The notes under the pieces: model-generated
Seen by the model: the letters and a program-made list of their open reading frames with translations, nothing else
Told to the model about the DNA's origin: nothing
Databases searched by the model: none
Shown: positions 36,659 to 47,479 of the stretch, piece by piece
How positions within the stretch are numbered: position 1 is the stretch's first letter
Layout of the letters: each line of letters opens with the position of its first letter
Program-made: the position numbers and the translations under genes
Assembly (NCBI RefSeq): GCF_902498185.1
Contig: NZ_CABVIX010000004.1
Coordinates: 124,001 to 188,000, forward strand
DNA length: 64,000 nucleotides
From: Pseudomonas fluorescens
Lineage (GTDB): Bacteria; Pseudomonadota; Gammaproteobacteria; Pseudomonadales; Pseudomonadaceae
Direction: 5' to 3'

Positions 36659-38014
36659 ATGTCCGTGTCATCCAAGGCGTACATTCCCGTCGCGCCCCCA
36701 CGACAGCCGTTGTCCCTGTTCCAACTGATCCTGGTGGGCCTGCAACATGTATTGCTGATGTACGGAGGCGCGATCGCCGTGCCGCTGATCATCGGCCAGG
36801 CCGCGGGATTGTCTCGTGAGGAAGTCGCTTTCCTGATCAACGCCGACCTGCTGGTCGCGGGGGTCGCCACCATCGTCCAGTCGTTTGGCATCGGCGCCGT
36901 GGGTATCCGCATGCCGGTGATGATGGGCGCAAGCTTTGCGGCCGTCGGCAGCATGGTGGCCATGGCCGGCATGCCGGGCGTCGGCCTGCAGGGGATCTTC
37001 GGGGCGACCATCGCCGCCGGGTTCTTCGGCATGCTGATCGCGCCCTTCATGTCCAAGGTCGTGCGCTTCTTCCCTCCCCTGGTCACCGGCACGGTGATCA
37101 CCTCGATCGGGCTGTCGCTGTTCCCGGTCGCGGTCAACTGGGCCGGAGGCGGCGAAGAGGCGAGTATCTTCGGTTCACCGATCTACCTCACCGTGGCCGG
37201 CCTGGTACTGGCCACCATCCTGCTGATCAACCGGTTCATGCGTGGATTCTGGGTCAATGTCTCGGTACTGATCGGCATGGGCCTGGGCTACGTGCTGGCG
37301 GGCTCGATCGGCATGGTCGATCTGTCTGGCCTGGACCAGGCGCCGTGGCTGCAGGTGGTCACCCCGCTGCACTTCGGCATGCCGACGTTCAGCCTGGCGC
37401 CGATCCTGTCGATGTGCCTGGTGGTGGTGATCATCTTTGTCGAGTCGACGGGGATGTTCCTGGCCCTGGGCAAGGTCACCGACCGTGAAGTCACCCCGGG
37501 CATGCTGCGCCGGGGCCTGATGTGCGATGCCGGCGCCTCGTTCGTGGCGGGTTTTTTCAACACCTTCACACACTCCTCCTTTGCCCAGAACATCGGCCTG
37601 GTGCAGATGACCGGCGTGCGTTGCCGCTACGTCACCATAGTGGCCGGCGGCTTGCTGATCGTGTTGAGCCTGCTGCCCAAGGCGGCGTTCCTGATCGCCT
37701 CCATCCCGCCTGCGGTACTGGGCGGGGCCTCGATCGCCATGTTTGGCATGGTTGCGGCCACGGGGATCAAGATTCTCCAGGAAGCGGACATCGGCGACCG
37801 GCGCAACCAGCTGCTGGTGGCCGTGAGCGTCGGCATGGGGCTGATCCCGGTGGTACGTCCGGAGTTCTTCGCGCAGATGCCCCAGTGGATGGAGCCCATT
37901 ACCCACAGCGGCATCGCCATGGCCACGGTCAGCGCGCTGGTACTGAACCTGCTGTTCAACATCCTTGGTGGGGCCGAGCGCGCCGTGCACAACGACGCCG
38001 CCCACCAGCACTGA
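36659..38014 (+). CDS. NCS2-family urate/xanthine permease
   Basis: This is a 451-residue nucleobase:cation symporter of the XanQ/UacT group, distinct from the AzgA-like permease at 30.9 kb. Conserved elements are QHVLLMYGGAIAVPLIIG, GIRMPVMMGASFAAVG, the NAT-type signature region (FVESTGMFLALGKVTDREVTPGM) and FAQNIGLVQMTGVRCRYVT. ATG 36659 follows GAGGTGCTGC. Position after puuD favours urate or xanthine as substrate. Confidence 0.92.
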   Translation: MSVSSKAYIPVAPPRQPLSLFQLILVGLQHVLLMYGGAIAVPLIIGQAAGLSREEVAFLINADLLVAGVATIVQSFGIGAVGIRMPVMMGASFAAVGSMVAMAGMPGVGLQGIFGATIAAGFFGMLIAPFMSKVVRFFPPLVTGTVITSIGLSLFPVAVNWAGGGEEASIFGSPIYLTVAGLVLATILLINRFMRGFWVNVSVLIGMGLGYVLAGSIGMVDLSGLDQAPWLQVVTPLHFGMPTFSLAPILSMCLVVVIIFVESTGMFLALGKVTDREVTPGMLRRGLMCDAGASFVAGFFNTFTHSSFAQNIGLVQMTGVRCRYVTIVAGGLLIVLSLLPKAAFLIASIPPAVLGGASIAMFGMVAATGIKILQEADIGDRRNQLLVAVSVGMGLIPVVRPEFFAQMPQWMEPITHSGIAMATVSALVLNLLFNILGGAERAVHNDAAHQH

Positions 38015-38033
38015 GTCATCCGGGGATCACGAC

Positions 38034-38819
38034 ATGACGCGCATCGTTCCGACTTTATTGCTCGGCTGTAGCCTGCTGGCCTCCGTCCCGGCCATGGCAG
38101 GCGAGTGGTTGCAATGGCAAGGCAACAGCCTGACGTACCTGTACGGCAAGGATTTCAAGGTCAACCCGCGGATCCAGCAGACGGTGACCTTCGAACATGC
38201 CGACAAATGGAAGTACGGGGACAACTTCCTGTTCATCGACAAGATCTTCTACAACGGCCAGGCCGACCGCAACAAAGGCGGCACGACCTACTACGGCGAG
38301 TTCAGCCCTCGGCTGTCATTCGGCAAGATCCTTGACCGCAAGCTCGAGTTCGGGCCCATCAAGGACGTGCTGCTGGCCATGACCTACGAGTCTGGCGAGG
38401 GCGACAACGAGGCCTACCTGATCGGCGCGGGCTTTGACCTGGCGATTCCCGGTTTCAACTACTTCACCCTCAATATCTACCAGCGCAATACCGAGGGCAG
38501 CCGCCCTGGGGACCGGGTCTGGCAGATCACCCCGGCGTTTTCCTACACCATTCCCGTAGGCCGTTCGGACATCCTCATCGACGGCTACATGGACTGGGTG
38601 GTCGACAACGACCAGACCCGCCGCGGCACCTACCACGCCAACCTGCAGTTCAACCCCCAGGTCAAGTACGACCTGGGCAAGGCCCTCAACCTGGGCGCCA
38701 AGCAACTCTACGTGGGTGTGGAATACAGCTATTGGAAGGACAAGTACGGCATCGACAACCGCGGCAATGTGGACAGCAACCAGAGCGTTACCAGTGCACT
38801 GGTCAAGGTGCAGTTCTAA
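38034..38819 (+). CDS. Tsx-like outer-membrane channel, copy 1
   Basis: This 261-residue secreted protein has a signal peptide (MTRIVPTLLLGCSLLASVPAMA) and a 12-strand-type barrel of the nucleoside-specific channel family (Tsx/OmpK). It ends with Phe, as outer-membrane barrels do (…LVKVQF). It lies 19 bp after the permease, so purine base or nucleoside passage is a sensible inference. A close paralogue follows at 39186. Confidence 0.9.
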   Translation: MTRIVPTLLLGCSLLASVPAMAGEWLQWQGNSLTYLYGKDFKVNPRIQQTVTFEHADKWKYGDNFLFIDKIFYNGQADRNKGGTTYYGEFSPRLSFGKILDRKLEFGPIKDVLLAMTYESGEGDNEAYLIGAGFDLAIPGFNYFTLNIYQRNTEGSRPGDRVWQITPAFSYTIPVGRSDILIDGYMDWVVDNDQTRRGTYHANLQFNPQVKYDLGKALNLGAKQLYVGVEYSYWKDKYGIDNRGNVDSNQSVTSALVKVQF

Positions 38820-38942
38820 TAAGCTGACCAAACGCCCAACTTTGTTGCAACGTGCTTCATGAAGGAGCACTTGAGGCCCGGCGCGCAAGCCAGTAATCTG
38901 CGCGCCCCCTCGATCAGGGCAGAACGGATTCTGCTCATGTTT

Positions 38943-38956
38943 ACTGACCGCTCAGT
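38943..38956. promoter_or_regulatory. Palindrome upstream of Tsx-like copy 2
   Basis: ACTGA-CCGC-TCAGT, in the context TTTACTGACCGCTCAGTCAA, is a TetR-type dyad. The RutR-like TetR gene lies 2.1 kb downstream. It is the only notable site in the 366-bp gap 38820-39185, which otherwise shows no gene. Confidence 0.45.
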
Positions 38957-39185
38957 CAATGAATTCGGGCGGTTGGCTAACCTGTTGCCAGCCTGAAAAC
39001 CGTTTTTCATCCGTTCAGAACGACGTCGAGCAGGATGGTTGTGCCTTACCCGGAAAGTTGGCGCAGCTCTTGCCAAACAGCTGTGGGCAATCGAAAAAAG
39101 CTGACTCAGAAGACAAAAAATCAAAGCACACAACAGCGCCGCTTCGAGCGCTGACAACAGAACCAATCAAGGGAGCGACCTACCC

Positions 39186-39968
39186 ATGCGCATCACCAAC
39201 AGCCTGATCCTGGCCGCCGGCCTGCTGGCCACTGGCAACAGCCTTGCCGGCGACCTGCTGCAGTGGCAGGGAAACAGTATCACCTACCTTTATGGCAAGG
39301 ATTTCACCGTAAACCCCGAGATCCAGCAGACCTTCACCTTCGAGCATGCCGACGGCTGGAAGTATGGCGACAACTTCATCTTCATCGACAAGATTTTCTA
39401 CAACGGCAAGAAAGACTCAGGCAACGGGCCGAACACCTACTACGGCGAGATCAGCCCGCGCCTGTCGTTCGGCAAGATCTTCGACCAGAAGCTCGCGTTC
39501 GGGCCGGTCAAGGACGTGCTGCTGGCCATGACCTACGAGTTCGGCGAAGGCGACACCGAGGCCTACCTGATCGGCCCTGGCTTCGACCTGGACGTCCCGG
39601 GCTTCGACTACTTCCAGCTCAACTTCTATCAGCGCACCACCGACGGCGACCGTGCAGGCGATAACGTCTGGCAGATCACCCCGGCCTGGTCCTACACCAT
39701 CCCCGTGGGCTCTTCCGACATTCTCATCGACGGCTTCATGGACTGGGTGGTCGACAACGACGAAAACCGCCGCGGCACCTACCAGGCCAACCTGCACTTC
39801 AACCCGCAGATCAAGTACGACCTGGGCAAGGCGCTGAAGATGGGCGACAAGCAGCTGTATGTCGGTATCGAATACGACTACTGGAAGAACAAGTACGGGA
39901 TCAAGGACAGCGAGGCCTTCGACACCGACCAGAACACCGCGAGCCTGCTGGTGAAAGTGCAGTTCTGA
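39186..39968 (+). CDS. Tsx-like outer-membrane channel, copy 2
   Basis: This 260-residue protein has a signal peptide (MRITNSLILAAGLLATGNSLA) and an almost colinear match to the preceding copy (for example GDLLQWQGNSITYLYGKDF versus GEWLQWQGNSLTYLYGKDF, and the same ending LVKVQF). The pair is a tandem duplication that has diverged. The second copy has its own 366-bp upstream region with a palindrome and so may be regulated separately. Confidence 0.9.
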   Translation: MRITNSLILAAGLLATGNSLAGDLLQWQGNSITYLYGKDFTVNPEIQQTFTFEHADGWKYGDNFIFIDKIFYNGKKDSGNGPNTYYGEISPRLSFGKIFDQKLAFGPVKDVLLAMTYEFGEGDTEAYLIGPGFDLDVPGFDYFQLNFYQRTTDGDRAGDNVWQITPAWSYTIPVGSSDILIDGFMDWVVDNDENRRGTYQANLHFNPQIKYDLGKALKMGDKQLYVGIEYDYWKNKYGIKDSEAFDTDQNTASLLVKVQF

Positions 39969-39979
39969 TTGTCTGGTAA

Positions 39980-40026
39980 ACGCCCCGTGGGCACCGCGTG
40001 CGCTCGGCAGATTTATCGAGCGGGGC
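39980..40026. terminator. Inverted repeat between convergent Tsx-like and DUF808 genes
   Basis: Outer arms CGCCCCG/CGGGGCG and inner arms GCTCG/CGAGC can form a two-tier stem covering the gap and the end of the DUF808 gene. It is terminator-like for both genes. Confidence 0.4.
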
Positions 40027-40927
40027 GCAGCGCGTGCCACAGCTTGCTGGCCACGGCCACCACGGCCAGCACCGCGGCGCCGGCGATCACGCCGGCCACG
40101 CCGTTGAGCAATGCCCCGGTCAAGGCGCCGCCGCGCCCTTCGCTGAACGCTTCGATGGCGTGATGCAGCGGCGCAATGCCATGCACCAGGATTCCCCCGC
40201 CGACCAGGAACATCGCCGCGGTGCCGATCACCGACAAGCTTTTCATCATGTACGGCGCCGCACGCAGGATGCCGTTACCGACTCCCTGCGCAACGCTCGA
40301 AGCCTTTTGCGTCAGCCATAAGCCCAGGTCGTCGAGCTTGACGATACCGGCCACCAGCCCATACACGCCGATGGTCATCACGATCGCGATACCCGAGAGC
40401 ACGATGATCTGCTGGGTCAGCGGCGCATCGGCCACCGTGCCCAGGGTGATGGCGATGATCTCGGCCGACAGGATGAAGTCGGTGCGCACCGCGCCCTTGA
40501 TCTTGGTCTTCTCGAATTCCACCAGATCGACGCTCGGGTCGGCCACCGCTTCTGTCAGCGCCGCATGCCCGGCCTGGTCCTCGTCCTTGCTGTGCAGGAA
40601 CTTGTGCGCCAGCTTCTCGAATCCCTCGTAGCAAAGGAACGCGCCGCCCAGCATCAGCAGCGGCGTCACGGCCCAAGGGATAAAGGCACTGATCAACAGC
40701 GCGGCCGGCACCAGGATCAGTTTGTTCAGGAACGAGCCCTTTGCCACCGCCCAGACCACCGGGATTTCCCGCTCGGCGCGCACGCCGGTGACCTGCTGGG
40801 CGTTGAGCGCCAGATCATCGCCGAGCACGCCTGCGGTCTTCTTCGCGGCGATCTTGGTCATCACCGACACATCGTCGAGAATCGTGGCGATGTCGTCGAT
40901 CAGCACCAGTAGACTGCTACCTGCCAT
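40013..40927 (-). CDS. DUF808 (YedI-like) inner-membrane protein
   Basis: This is a 304-residue membrane protein of the DUF808 family, recognised from [40 protein letters not shown] in its first 45 residues (quoted here in part: [16 protein letters not shown]), plus [18 protein letters not shown] and [13 protein letters not shown]. About six to eight membrane spans. Function is unknown. It breaks the purine cluster in the opposite orientation and may be a passenger. Confidence 0.88.
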   Translation of the reverse strand: MAGSSLLVLIDDIATILDDVSVMTKIAAKKTAGVLGDDLALNAQQVTGVRAEREIPVVWAVAKGSFLNKLILVPAALLISAFIPWAVTPLLMLGGAFLCYEGFEKLAHKFLHSKDEDQAGHAALTEAVADPSVDLVEFEKTKIKGAVRTDFILSAEIIAITLGTVADAPLTQQIIVLSGIAIVMTIGVYGLVAGIVKLDDLGLWLTQKASSVAQGVGNGILRAAPYMMKSLSVIGTAAMFLVGGGILVHGIAPLHHAIEAFSEGRGGALTGALLNGVAGVIAGAAVLAVVAVASKLWHALRPAR

Positions 40928-41069
40928 GGTCTTGAGTTTCCAGAAGTGTAATGGGCCTTGAGTCTAGCCCAAAGTCGCTGCCTTGAGCGCGTTGCAAGGC
41001 CGGTGCTACCATGCGCGACCACCCCTGCCGGGCCACTGCCTGCGGCCAGACATGAGGAAACGCCCCACC

Positions 41070-41678
41070 ATGAGCAGCATTCGCGAGCGCAACAAGGAGC
41101 TGATCCTGCGCGCGGCCAGTGAAGAGTTCGCCGACAAAGGCTTTGCCGCTGCCAAGACCAGCGATATTGCCGCCAAGGCCGGGCTGCCCAAGCCGAACGT
41201 CTATTACTACTTCAAGTCCAAGGACAACCTCTACCGCGAGGTGCTCGAGAGCATCATCGAGCCGATCATGCAGGCGTCGACGCCGTTCAGTGCCGACGGC
41301 GAACCCAACGAGGTGCTCAGCGCCTATATCCGCTCGAAAATCCGCATCTCCCGCGACCTGCCGTTTGCCTCCAAGGTATTCGCCAGCGAGATCATGCACG
41401 GCGCGCCCCACCTGAGCCCGAGCCAGGTCGAGCAGCTCAACGAGCAGGCCCGCCACAATATCGAGTGCATCCAGCGCTGGATCGAGCGCAAGCAGATCGC
41501 TCCGATCGACCCGCACCACCTGATGTTCAGCATCTGGGCCGCGACCCAGACCTACGCCGATTTCGACTGGCAGATCTCGGTGATCACCGGCAAGCACAAG
41601 CTTGATGACAGTGATTACGAGGCCGCGGCGCAGACGATCATTCGCCTGGTGCTCAAAGGGTGCGAGCCGGACGCCTGA
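41070..41678 (+). CDS. RutR-like TetR-family regulator
   Basis: This 202-residue regulator has a TetR N-terminal helix-turn-helix (AASEEFADKGFAAAKTSDIAAKAGLPKPNVYYYFKSKDNLY; key part KTSDIAAKAG) and a C-terminal domain close to E. coli RutR (SRDLPFASKVFASEIMHGAP; IDPHHLMFSIWAATQTYADF). RutR senses uracil and regulates pyrimidine and purine use. ATG 41070 is chosen because GAGGAAA at 41054-41060 is well placed; an ATG at 41052 is an alternative. It sits between the purine and glyoxylate parts of the cluster. Confidence 0.85.
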   Translation: MSSIRERNKELILRAASEEFADKGFAAAKTSDIAAKAGLPKPNVYYYFKSKDNLYREVLESIIEPIMQASTPFSADGEPNEVLSAYIRSKIRISRDLPFASKVFASEIMHGAPHLSPSQVEQLNEQARHNIECIQRWIERKQIAPIDPHHLMFSIWAATQTYADFDWQISVITGKHKLDDSDYEAAAQTIIRLVLKGCEPDA

Positions 41679-41697
41679 ACCAATGACAGTGCGACCA

Positions 41698-41732
41698 CTG
41701 TACTGGAATGACCGAGAGGCATTCCAGTACAG
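41698..41732. terminator. Perfect 13-bp hairpin between convergent genes
   Basis: CTGTACTGGAATG (41698-41710) pairs perfectly with 41720-41732 around a 9-nt loop. It separates the RutR-like gene from the convergent GlcG-like gene, 15 bp from the latter's stop codon. Confidence 0.7.
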
Positions 41733-41746
41733 GGCTACCGCAGTGC

Positions 41747-42187
41747 CTAGGCCACCACTCCCGCATCGGCCGTCAATCCCACCTCCTCGATCGCAGTGAT
41801 CGCGCATTGCTCGTCGATATCCGACGTATCCCCACTGATCCCCACCGCTCCCAGCACCTTGCCCTGCGGATCACGAATCAGCACGCCACCCGGCGCCGGC
41901 ACCACCGGGCTCTGGCCCAGGCCATTGAGCGCGGCAAAAAATGCCGGACGCTGCTGGGCGTCCAGCGCCAACAGGCGCGAGCCCTTGCCCAGAGCGATGG
42001 CACCCCACGCCTTGCCCATTGCCACTTGCGGACGCAGCAGGCTGGCGCCGTCCTCGCGCTGCACGGTCAGCAGGTGTCCACCGCTGTCGAGCACCACCAC
42101 CGTAAGCGGCGCGGCGTTGATCGTGCGACCTGCGGCCAGCGCGGCGTCGACCAGGCGTACAGCGGTCTTCAGGTTCAGAACGTTCAT
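41747..42187 (-). CDS. GlcG/HbpS-like protein
   Basis: This 146-residue protein belongs to the GlcG/HbpS (DUF336) family: NLKTAVRLVDAALAAGR, then PLTVVVLDSGGHLLTVQREDGAS and GVLIRDPQGKVLGAVGISGD. Family members are found beside glycolate and glyoxylate genes and some bind haem or cobalamin; a defined reaction is not established here. It is divergent from gcl across a region with two TTGTATACAA palindromes. Confidence 0.88.
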   Translation of the reverse strand: MNVLNLKTAVRLVDAALAAGRTINAAPLTVVVLDSGGHLLTVQREDGASLLRPQVAMGKAWGAIALGKGSRLLALDAQQRPAFFAALNGLGQSPVVPAPGGVLIRDPQGKVLGAVGISGDTSDIDEQCAITAIEEVGLTADAGVVA

Positions 42188-42267
42188 GCAAAGGTCCTCT
42201 TTTTGTTATGAAAGCCGCAAGGGCATCTGAAAAATGACCCTTCAAATAGAACACAACACGCGTCTAT

Positions 42268-42279
42268 TTTGTATACAAT
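42268..42279. promoter_or_regulatory. TTGTATACAA operator upstream of the GlcG-like gene
   Basis: TTGTATACAA at 42269-42278 is a perfect palindrome 82 bp upstream of the GlcG-like start. The palindrome also contains TACAAT on either strand and may overlap a -10. Confidence 0.65.
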
Positions 42280-42406
42280 ATTTTGCAAGGAATGCACACT
42301 TGCAGACGAAATGCCGTTTTCCTGGCTACCCGACGAAAGCGCTCAACCTCAATGAAAATGGATTGACCTGAGTCACCCAGCGTGAATACACTCGGCATCA
42401 GAGCAA

Positions 42407-42418
42407 GTTGTATACAAT
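42407..42418. promoter_or_regulatory. TTGTATACAA operator upstream of gcl
   Basis: TTGTATACAA at 42408-42417 is identical to the sites at 42269 and 33060. It lies 25 bp before the gcl start codon and downstream of a -35-like TTGACC (42363-42368), so a bound repressor would block transcription into gcl. Confidence 0.68.
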
Positions 42419-42442
42419 TACAAAATCGATGAGGCACAACCC

Positions 42443-44218
<1,776 letters not shown>

Positions 44219-44233
44219 CCGAAGGAGACAACC

Positions 44234-45016
44234 ATGCCCCGTTTCGCTGCCAACCTGTCCATGCTGTTCACCGAGCAGGACTTCCTGGCCCGCTTCAAGG
44301 CCGCTGCTCAAGCCGGCTTCAGCGGTGTCGAATACCTGTTCCCGTATGATTTCAGTTCGGCCGAGATCAAGCAGCAGCTCGACGACAATGGCCTGACCCA
44401 GGTGCTGTTCAACCTGCCAGCCGGTGACTGGGCCAAGGGTGAACGCGGCATTGCCTGCCACCCTGACCGCATCGAGGACTTCCGTGCCGGCGTCGACCTG
44501 GCCATCGCCTACGCCAAGGTGCTGGGCAACACCCAGATCAACTGCCTGGCCGGTATCCGTCCACAGGGCCCGGATTGCGCCACCGTGCGCCAGACCTTTG
44601 TCGACAACCTCAAGTACGCGGCCCACAAGCTCGAGGCTGCCGGGATCAGGCTGGTCATGGAAATGATCAACACCCGCGACATTCCGGGCTTCTACCTGAA
44701 TACCACGAAACAGGCCTTGGAGATCCAGGACCAAGTGGGCAGCGACAACCTGTTCCTGCAGTACGACATCTACCACATGCAGATCATGGAAGGTGACCTG
44801 GCGCGCACCCTGGAAACCCAACTGAAGCGGATCAACCACGTCCAGCTGGCCGACAACCCCGGCCGCAATGAGCCAGGTACCGGCGAGATCAACTACCGCT
44901 TCCTGTTCGAGCACCTGGACCGCATCGGCTACCAGGGCTGGGTCGGCTGTGAATACAAGCCGCTGACCACGACCGAAGCAGGGCTGGGCTGGCTCAAGAC
45001 CCACAACGCTATCTAA
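44234..45016 (+). CDS. hyi: Hydroxypyruvate isomerase
   Basis: Hyi interconverts hydroxypyruvate and tartronate semialdehyde. The 260-residue TIM-barrel protein begins MPRFAANLSMLFTEQDFL and shows metal-site stretches VMEMINTRDIPGFYL, QYDIYHMQIMEGD and VGCEYKPLTTTEAGLGWL. GGAG ribosome site 5' of ATG 44234, 15 bp after gcl. Confidence 0.95.
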   Translation: MPRFAANLSMLFTEQDFLARFKAAAQAGFSGVEYLFPYDFSSAEIKQQLDDNGLTQVLFNLPAGDWAKGERGIACHPDRIEDFRAGVDLAIAYAKVLGNTQINCLAGIRPQGPDCATVRQTFVDNLKYAAHKLEAAGIRLVMEMINTRDIPGFYLNTTKQALEIQDQVGSDNLFLQYDIYHMQIMEGDLARTLETQLKRINHVQLADNPGRNEPGTGEINYRFLFEHLDRIGYQGWVGCEYKPLTTTEAGLGWLKTHNAI

Positions 45017-45051
45017 GGGCTGAATGCAGGCTCCTGTAGGAAATGCAGGGC

Positions 45052-45125
45052 CCTGTGGGAGCGGGCTTACCCGCGAAAGCGGCAGTGAAGCCATTATCGC
45101 ATTCGCGGGTAAAGCCGCTCCCCCA
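45052..45125. repeat. Inverted REP pair (BIME-like) between hyi and glxR
   Basis: CCTGTGGGAGCGGGCTTACC…GCGAA and its inverted, slightly different copy TTCGCGGGTAAAGCCGCTCC…CAG face each other across about 25 bp. This is the usual P. putida REP form. It sits inside an operon and could stabilise or attenuate the upstream mRNA. Confidence 0.85.
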
Positions 45126-45181
45126 GAGGCCTCCACAGCCTACTCCGTCGAGATCCAACAAATACAACGAGGTAATCTCTC

Positions 45182-46072
45182 ATGGCTAAAATCGGTTTCA
45201 TCGGCACCGGCATCATGGGCAAACCCATGGCCCAGAACCTGCAAAAGGCAGGTCACAGCCTGTTCGTCTCCACCCACCACGACGCCGCCCCTGCCGACCT
45301 GATCGCTGCAGGCGCCGTCGCGCTGGCCAACCCCAAGGAAGTGGCCCAGGAGGCTGAGTTCATCATCGTCATGGTCCCCGACACGCCACAGGTCGAGACC
45401 GTGCTGTTCGGTGAAAACGGCGTGGCCGAGGGCGTGGGCCCGAACAAGGTCGTGATCGACATGAGCTCGATCTCGCCGACCGCCACCAAGGCCTTCGCCG
45501 AGAAGATCAAGGCAACCGGCGCCGCCTACCTCGACGCTCCCGTGTCGGGCGGTGAAGTCGGCGCCAAGGCCGCGACCCTGAGCATCATGATCGGCGGCTG
45601 CCCGAAAGCCTTCGAGCGTGCGCTGCCGCTGTTCCAGGCAATGGGCAAGAACATCACCCACGTCGGCGGCAACGGTGACGGCCAGACTGCAAAGGTGGCC
45701 AACCAGATCATCGTCGCCCTGAACATCCAGGCGGTCGGCGAAGCCTTGCTGTTCGCGGCGAAGAACGGCGCCGACCCTGCCAAGGTCCGCGAAGCCCTGA
45801 TGGGCGGTTTCGCCTCCTCGAAGATTCTTGAAGTGCACGCCGAGCGCATGATCAAGGGCACCTTCGATCCAGGCTTCCGCATCAACCTGCACCAGAAGGA
45901 CCTGAACCTGGCCCTGCAGGGCGCCAAGGAGCTGGGCATCAACCTGCCCAACACCGCCAACGCCCAGCAAGTGTTCAGCACCTGCGTCGCCCTGGGCGGC
46001 GGCAACTGGGACCATTCGGCGCTGATCAAGGGCCTGGAACACATGGCCAATTTCTCGATCCGCGACGAGTAA
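45182..46072 (+). CDS. glxR: Tartronate semialdehyde reductase
   Basis: GlxR reduces tartronate semialdehyde to D-glycerate. The 296-residue beta-hydroxyacid dehydrogenase has the Rossmann motif GFIGTGIMGKPMAQNL, the substrate-binding APVSGGEVGAKAATL and catalytic Lys in GGNGDGQTAKVANQI. GAGGTAA ribosome site. Followed by an intrinsic terminator or attenuator. Confidence 0.95.
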   Translation: MAKIGFIGTGIMGKPMAQNLQKAGHSLFVSTHHDAAPADLIAAGAVALANPKEVAQEAEFIIVMVPDTPQVETVLFGENGVAEGVGPNKVVIDMSSISPTATKAFAEKIKATGAAYLDAPVSGGEVGAKAATLSIMIGGCPKAFERALPLFQAMGKNITHVGGNGDGQTAKVANQIIVALNIQAVGEALLFAAKNGADPAKVREALMGGFASSKILEVHAERMIKGTFDPGFRINLHQKDLNLALQGAKELGINLPNTANAQQVFSTCVALGGGNWDHSALIKGLEHMANFSIRDE

Positions 46073-46127
46073 CGCCCGCACGCCGTTCCTACAGGGACCG
46101 CGCCGTCTGGGAAACACCGAGCAACAC

Positions 46128-46171
46128 CGCCCCTGGTCCGGCCTGCACGGAGGCAGTTCCGGGGGCGTTTT
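46128..46171 (+). terminator. Intrinsic terminator/attenuator after glxR
   Basis: CGCCCC…GG pairs with CC…GGGGCG and is followed by TTTT (46168-46171). It lies between glxR and ttuD and would reduce expression of ttuD-pyk. Confidence 0.55.
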
Positions 46172-46204
46172 CGATCCTGCAGAACAATAAGAAGGAAGCC
46201 TGCC

Positions 46205-47479
46205 ATGTCGGTCGATCCGCAAAAAATTCTCCGCGAACTGTTCGACACAGCCATCGCTGCCGCTCACCCCTGTCAAGTCCTGGAACCTCACCTGCCTGCC
46301 GACCGCTCCGGCCGCGTCATCGTCATCGGCGCCGGCAAGGCAGCCGCAGCCATGGCCGAAGTGGTCGAGAAATGCTGGCAGGGCGAAGTCTCGGGCCTGG
46401 TGGTCACCCGCTATGGCCACGGCGCCAACTGCCAGAAGATCGAGGTGGTCGAAGCTGCCCACCCGGTCCCTGACGCCGCCGGCCTGGCCGTGGCCAAGCG
46501 CGTGCTGGAAATGGTCGGCAACCTGAGCGAAAGCGACCGGGTGATCTTCCTGCTCTCCGGCGGCGGCTCGGCCCTGCTGGCCCTGCCGGCCGAGGGCCTG
46601 ACCCTGGCGGACAAGCAGCAGATCAACAAGGCACTGCTCAAATCCGGCGCCACCATCGGCGAGATGAATTGCGTGCGCAAGCACCTCTCGGCGATCAAGG
46701 GCGGGCGCCTGGCCAAGGCCTGCTGGCCGGCCACGGTGTACACCTACGCCATTTCCGATGTGCCCGGCGACTTGGCCACAGTCATTGCCTCCGGCCCGAC
46801 CGTGGCCGATCCGAGCACCTCGGCCGACGCGCTGGCGATCATCAAGCGCTACGCCATCGATGCGCCCAAGGCCGTCATCGACTGGCTCAACAACCCTGCC
46901 TCCGAAACCGTCAAGGCCGATGATCCGGCCCTGGCGCGCAGCCACTTCCAGCTGATCGCCCGACCCCAGCAGTCGCTGGAAGCCGCTGCGGTCAAGGCCC
47001 GCCAGGCAGGCTTGAGCCCGCTGATCCTGGGCGACCTGGAAGGCGAGTCGCGCGAGGTGGCCAAGGTGCACGCGGGTATCGCCCGGCAGATCGTCATGCA
47101 CGGCCAGCCGCTGGCGGCGCCCTGCGTGATTCTTTCTGGCGGCGAGACCACCGTGACCGTGCGCGGCAACGGCCGCGGCGGGCGCAATGCCGAGTTCCTG
47201 CTGAGCCTGACCGAAAGCCTCAAGGGCCTGCCGGGCGTGCACGCACTTGCCGGTGACACCGACGGCATCGACGGCTCCGAGGAAAACGCCGGGGCCTTCA
47301 TGACTCCCGACAGCTACGCCCGTGCCCAGGCGCTGGGCCTGTCGGCCTCGGACGAGCTGGACAACAACAACGGCTACGGCTACTTCGCCGCGCTGGACGC
47401 ACTGATCGTCACCGAACCCACGCGTACCAACGTCAACGACTTCCGCGCCATCCTGATTCTCGAGACTCCGCAACCATGA
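46205..47479 (+). CDS. ttuD: Glycerate kinase/hydroxypyruvate reductase, MOFRL family
   Basis: TtuD acts on glycerate in this pathway; the family (GckA/TtuD, DUF4147 plus MOFRL) contains glycerate 2-kinases, some annotated as hydroxypyruvate reductases. 424 residues. Motifs are VIGAGKAAAAMAEVVE, LLSGGGSALLALPAEGL and the C-terminal MOFRL part GRGGRNAEFLLSLTE and DTDGIDGSEENAGAF. AAGGAAG ribosome site. Its stop overlaps the pyk start by 4 bp. Confidence 0.93.
   Translation: MSVDPQKILRELFDTAIAAAHPCQVLEPHLPADRSGRVIVIGAGKAAAAMAEVVEKCWQGEVSGLVVTRYGHGANCQKIEVVEAAHPVPDAAGLAVAKRVLEMVGNLSESDRVIFLLSGGGSALLALPAEGLTLADKQQINKALLKSGATIGEMNCVRKHLSAIKGGRLAKACWPATVYTYAISDVPGDLATVIASGPTVADPSTSADALAIIKRYAIDAPKAVIDWLNNPASETVKADDPALARSHFQLIARPQQSLEAAAVKARQAGLSPLILGDLEGESREVAKVHAGIARQIVMHGQPLAAPCVILSGGETTVTVRGNGRGGRNAEFLLSLTESLKGLPGVHALAGDTDGIDGSEENAGAFMTPDSYARAQALGLSASDELDNNNGYGYFAALDALIVTEPTRTNVNDFRAILILETPQP

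Noticed and set aside
34960..37137. 725-codon leftward frame opposite allA, puuD and the permease.
   Set aside because: It spans three convincing genes on the other strand and has low-complexity shadow composition.
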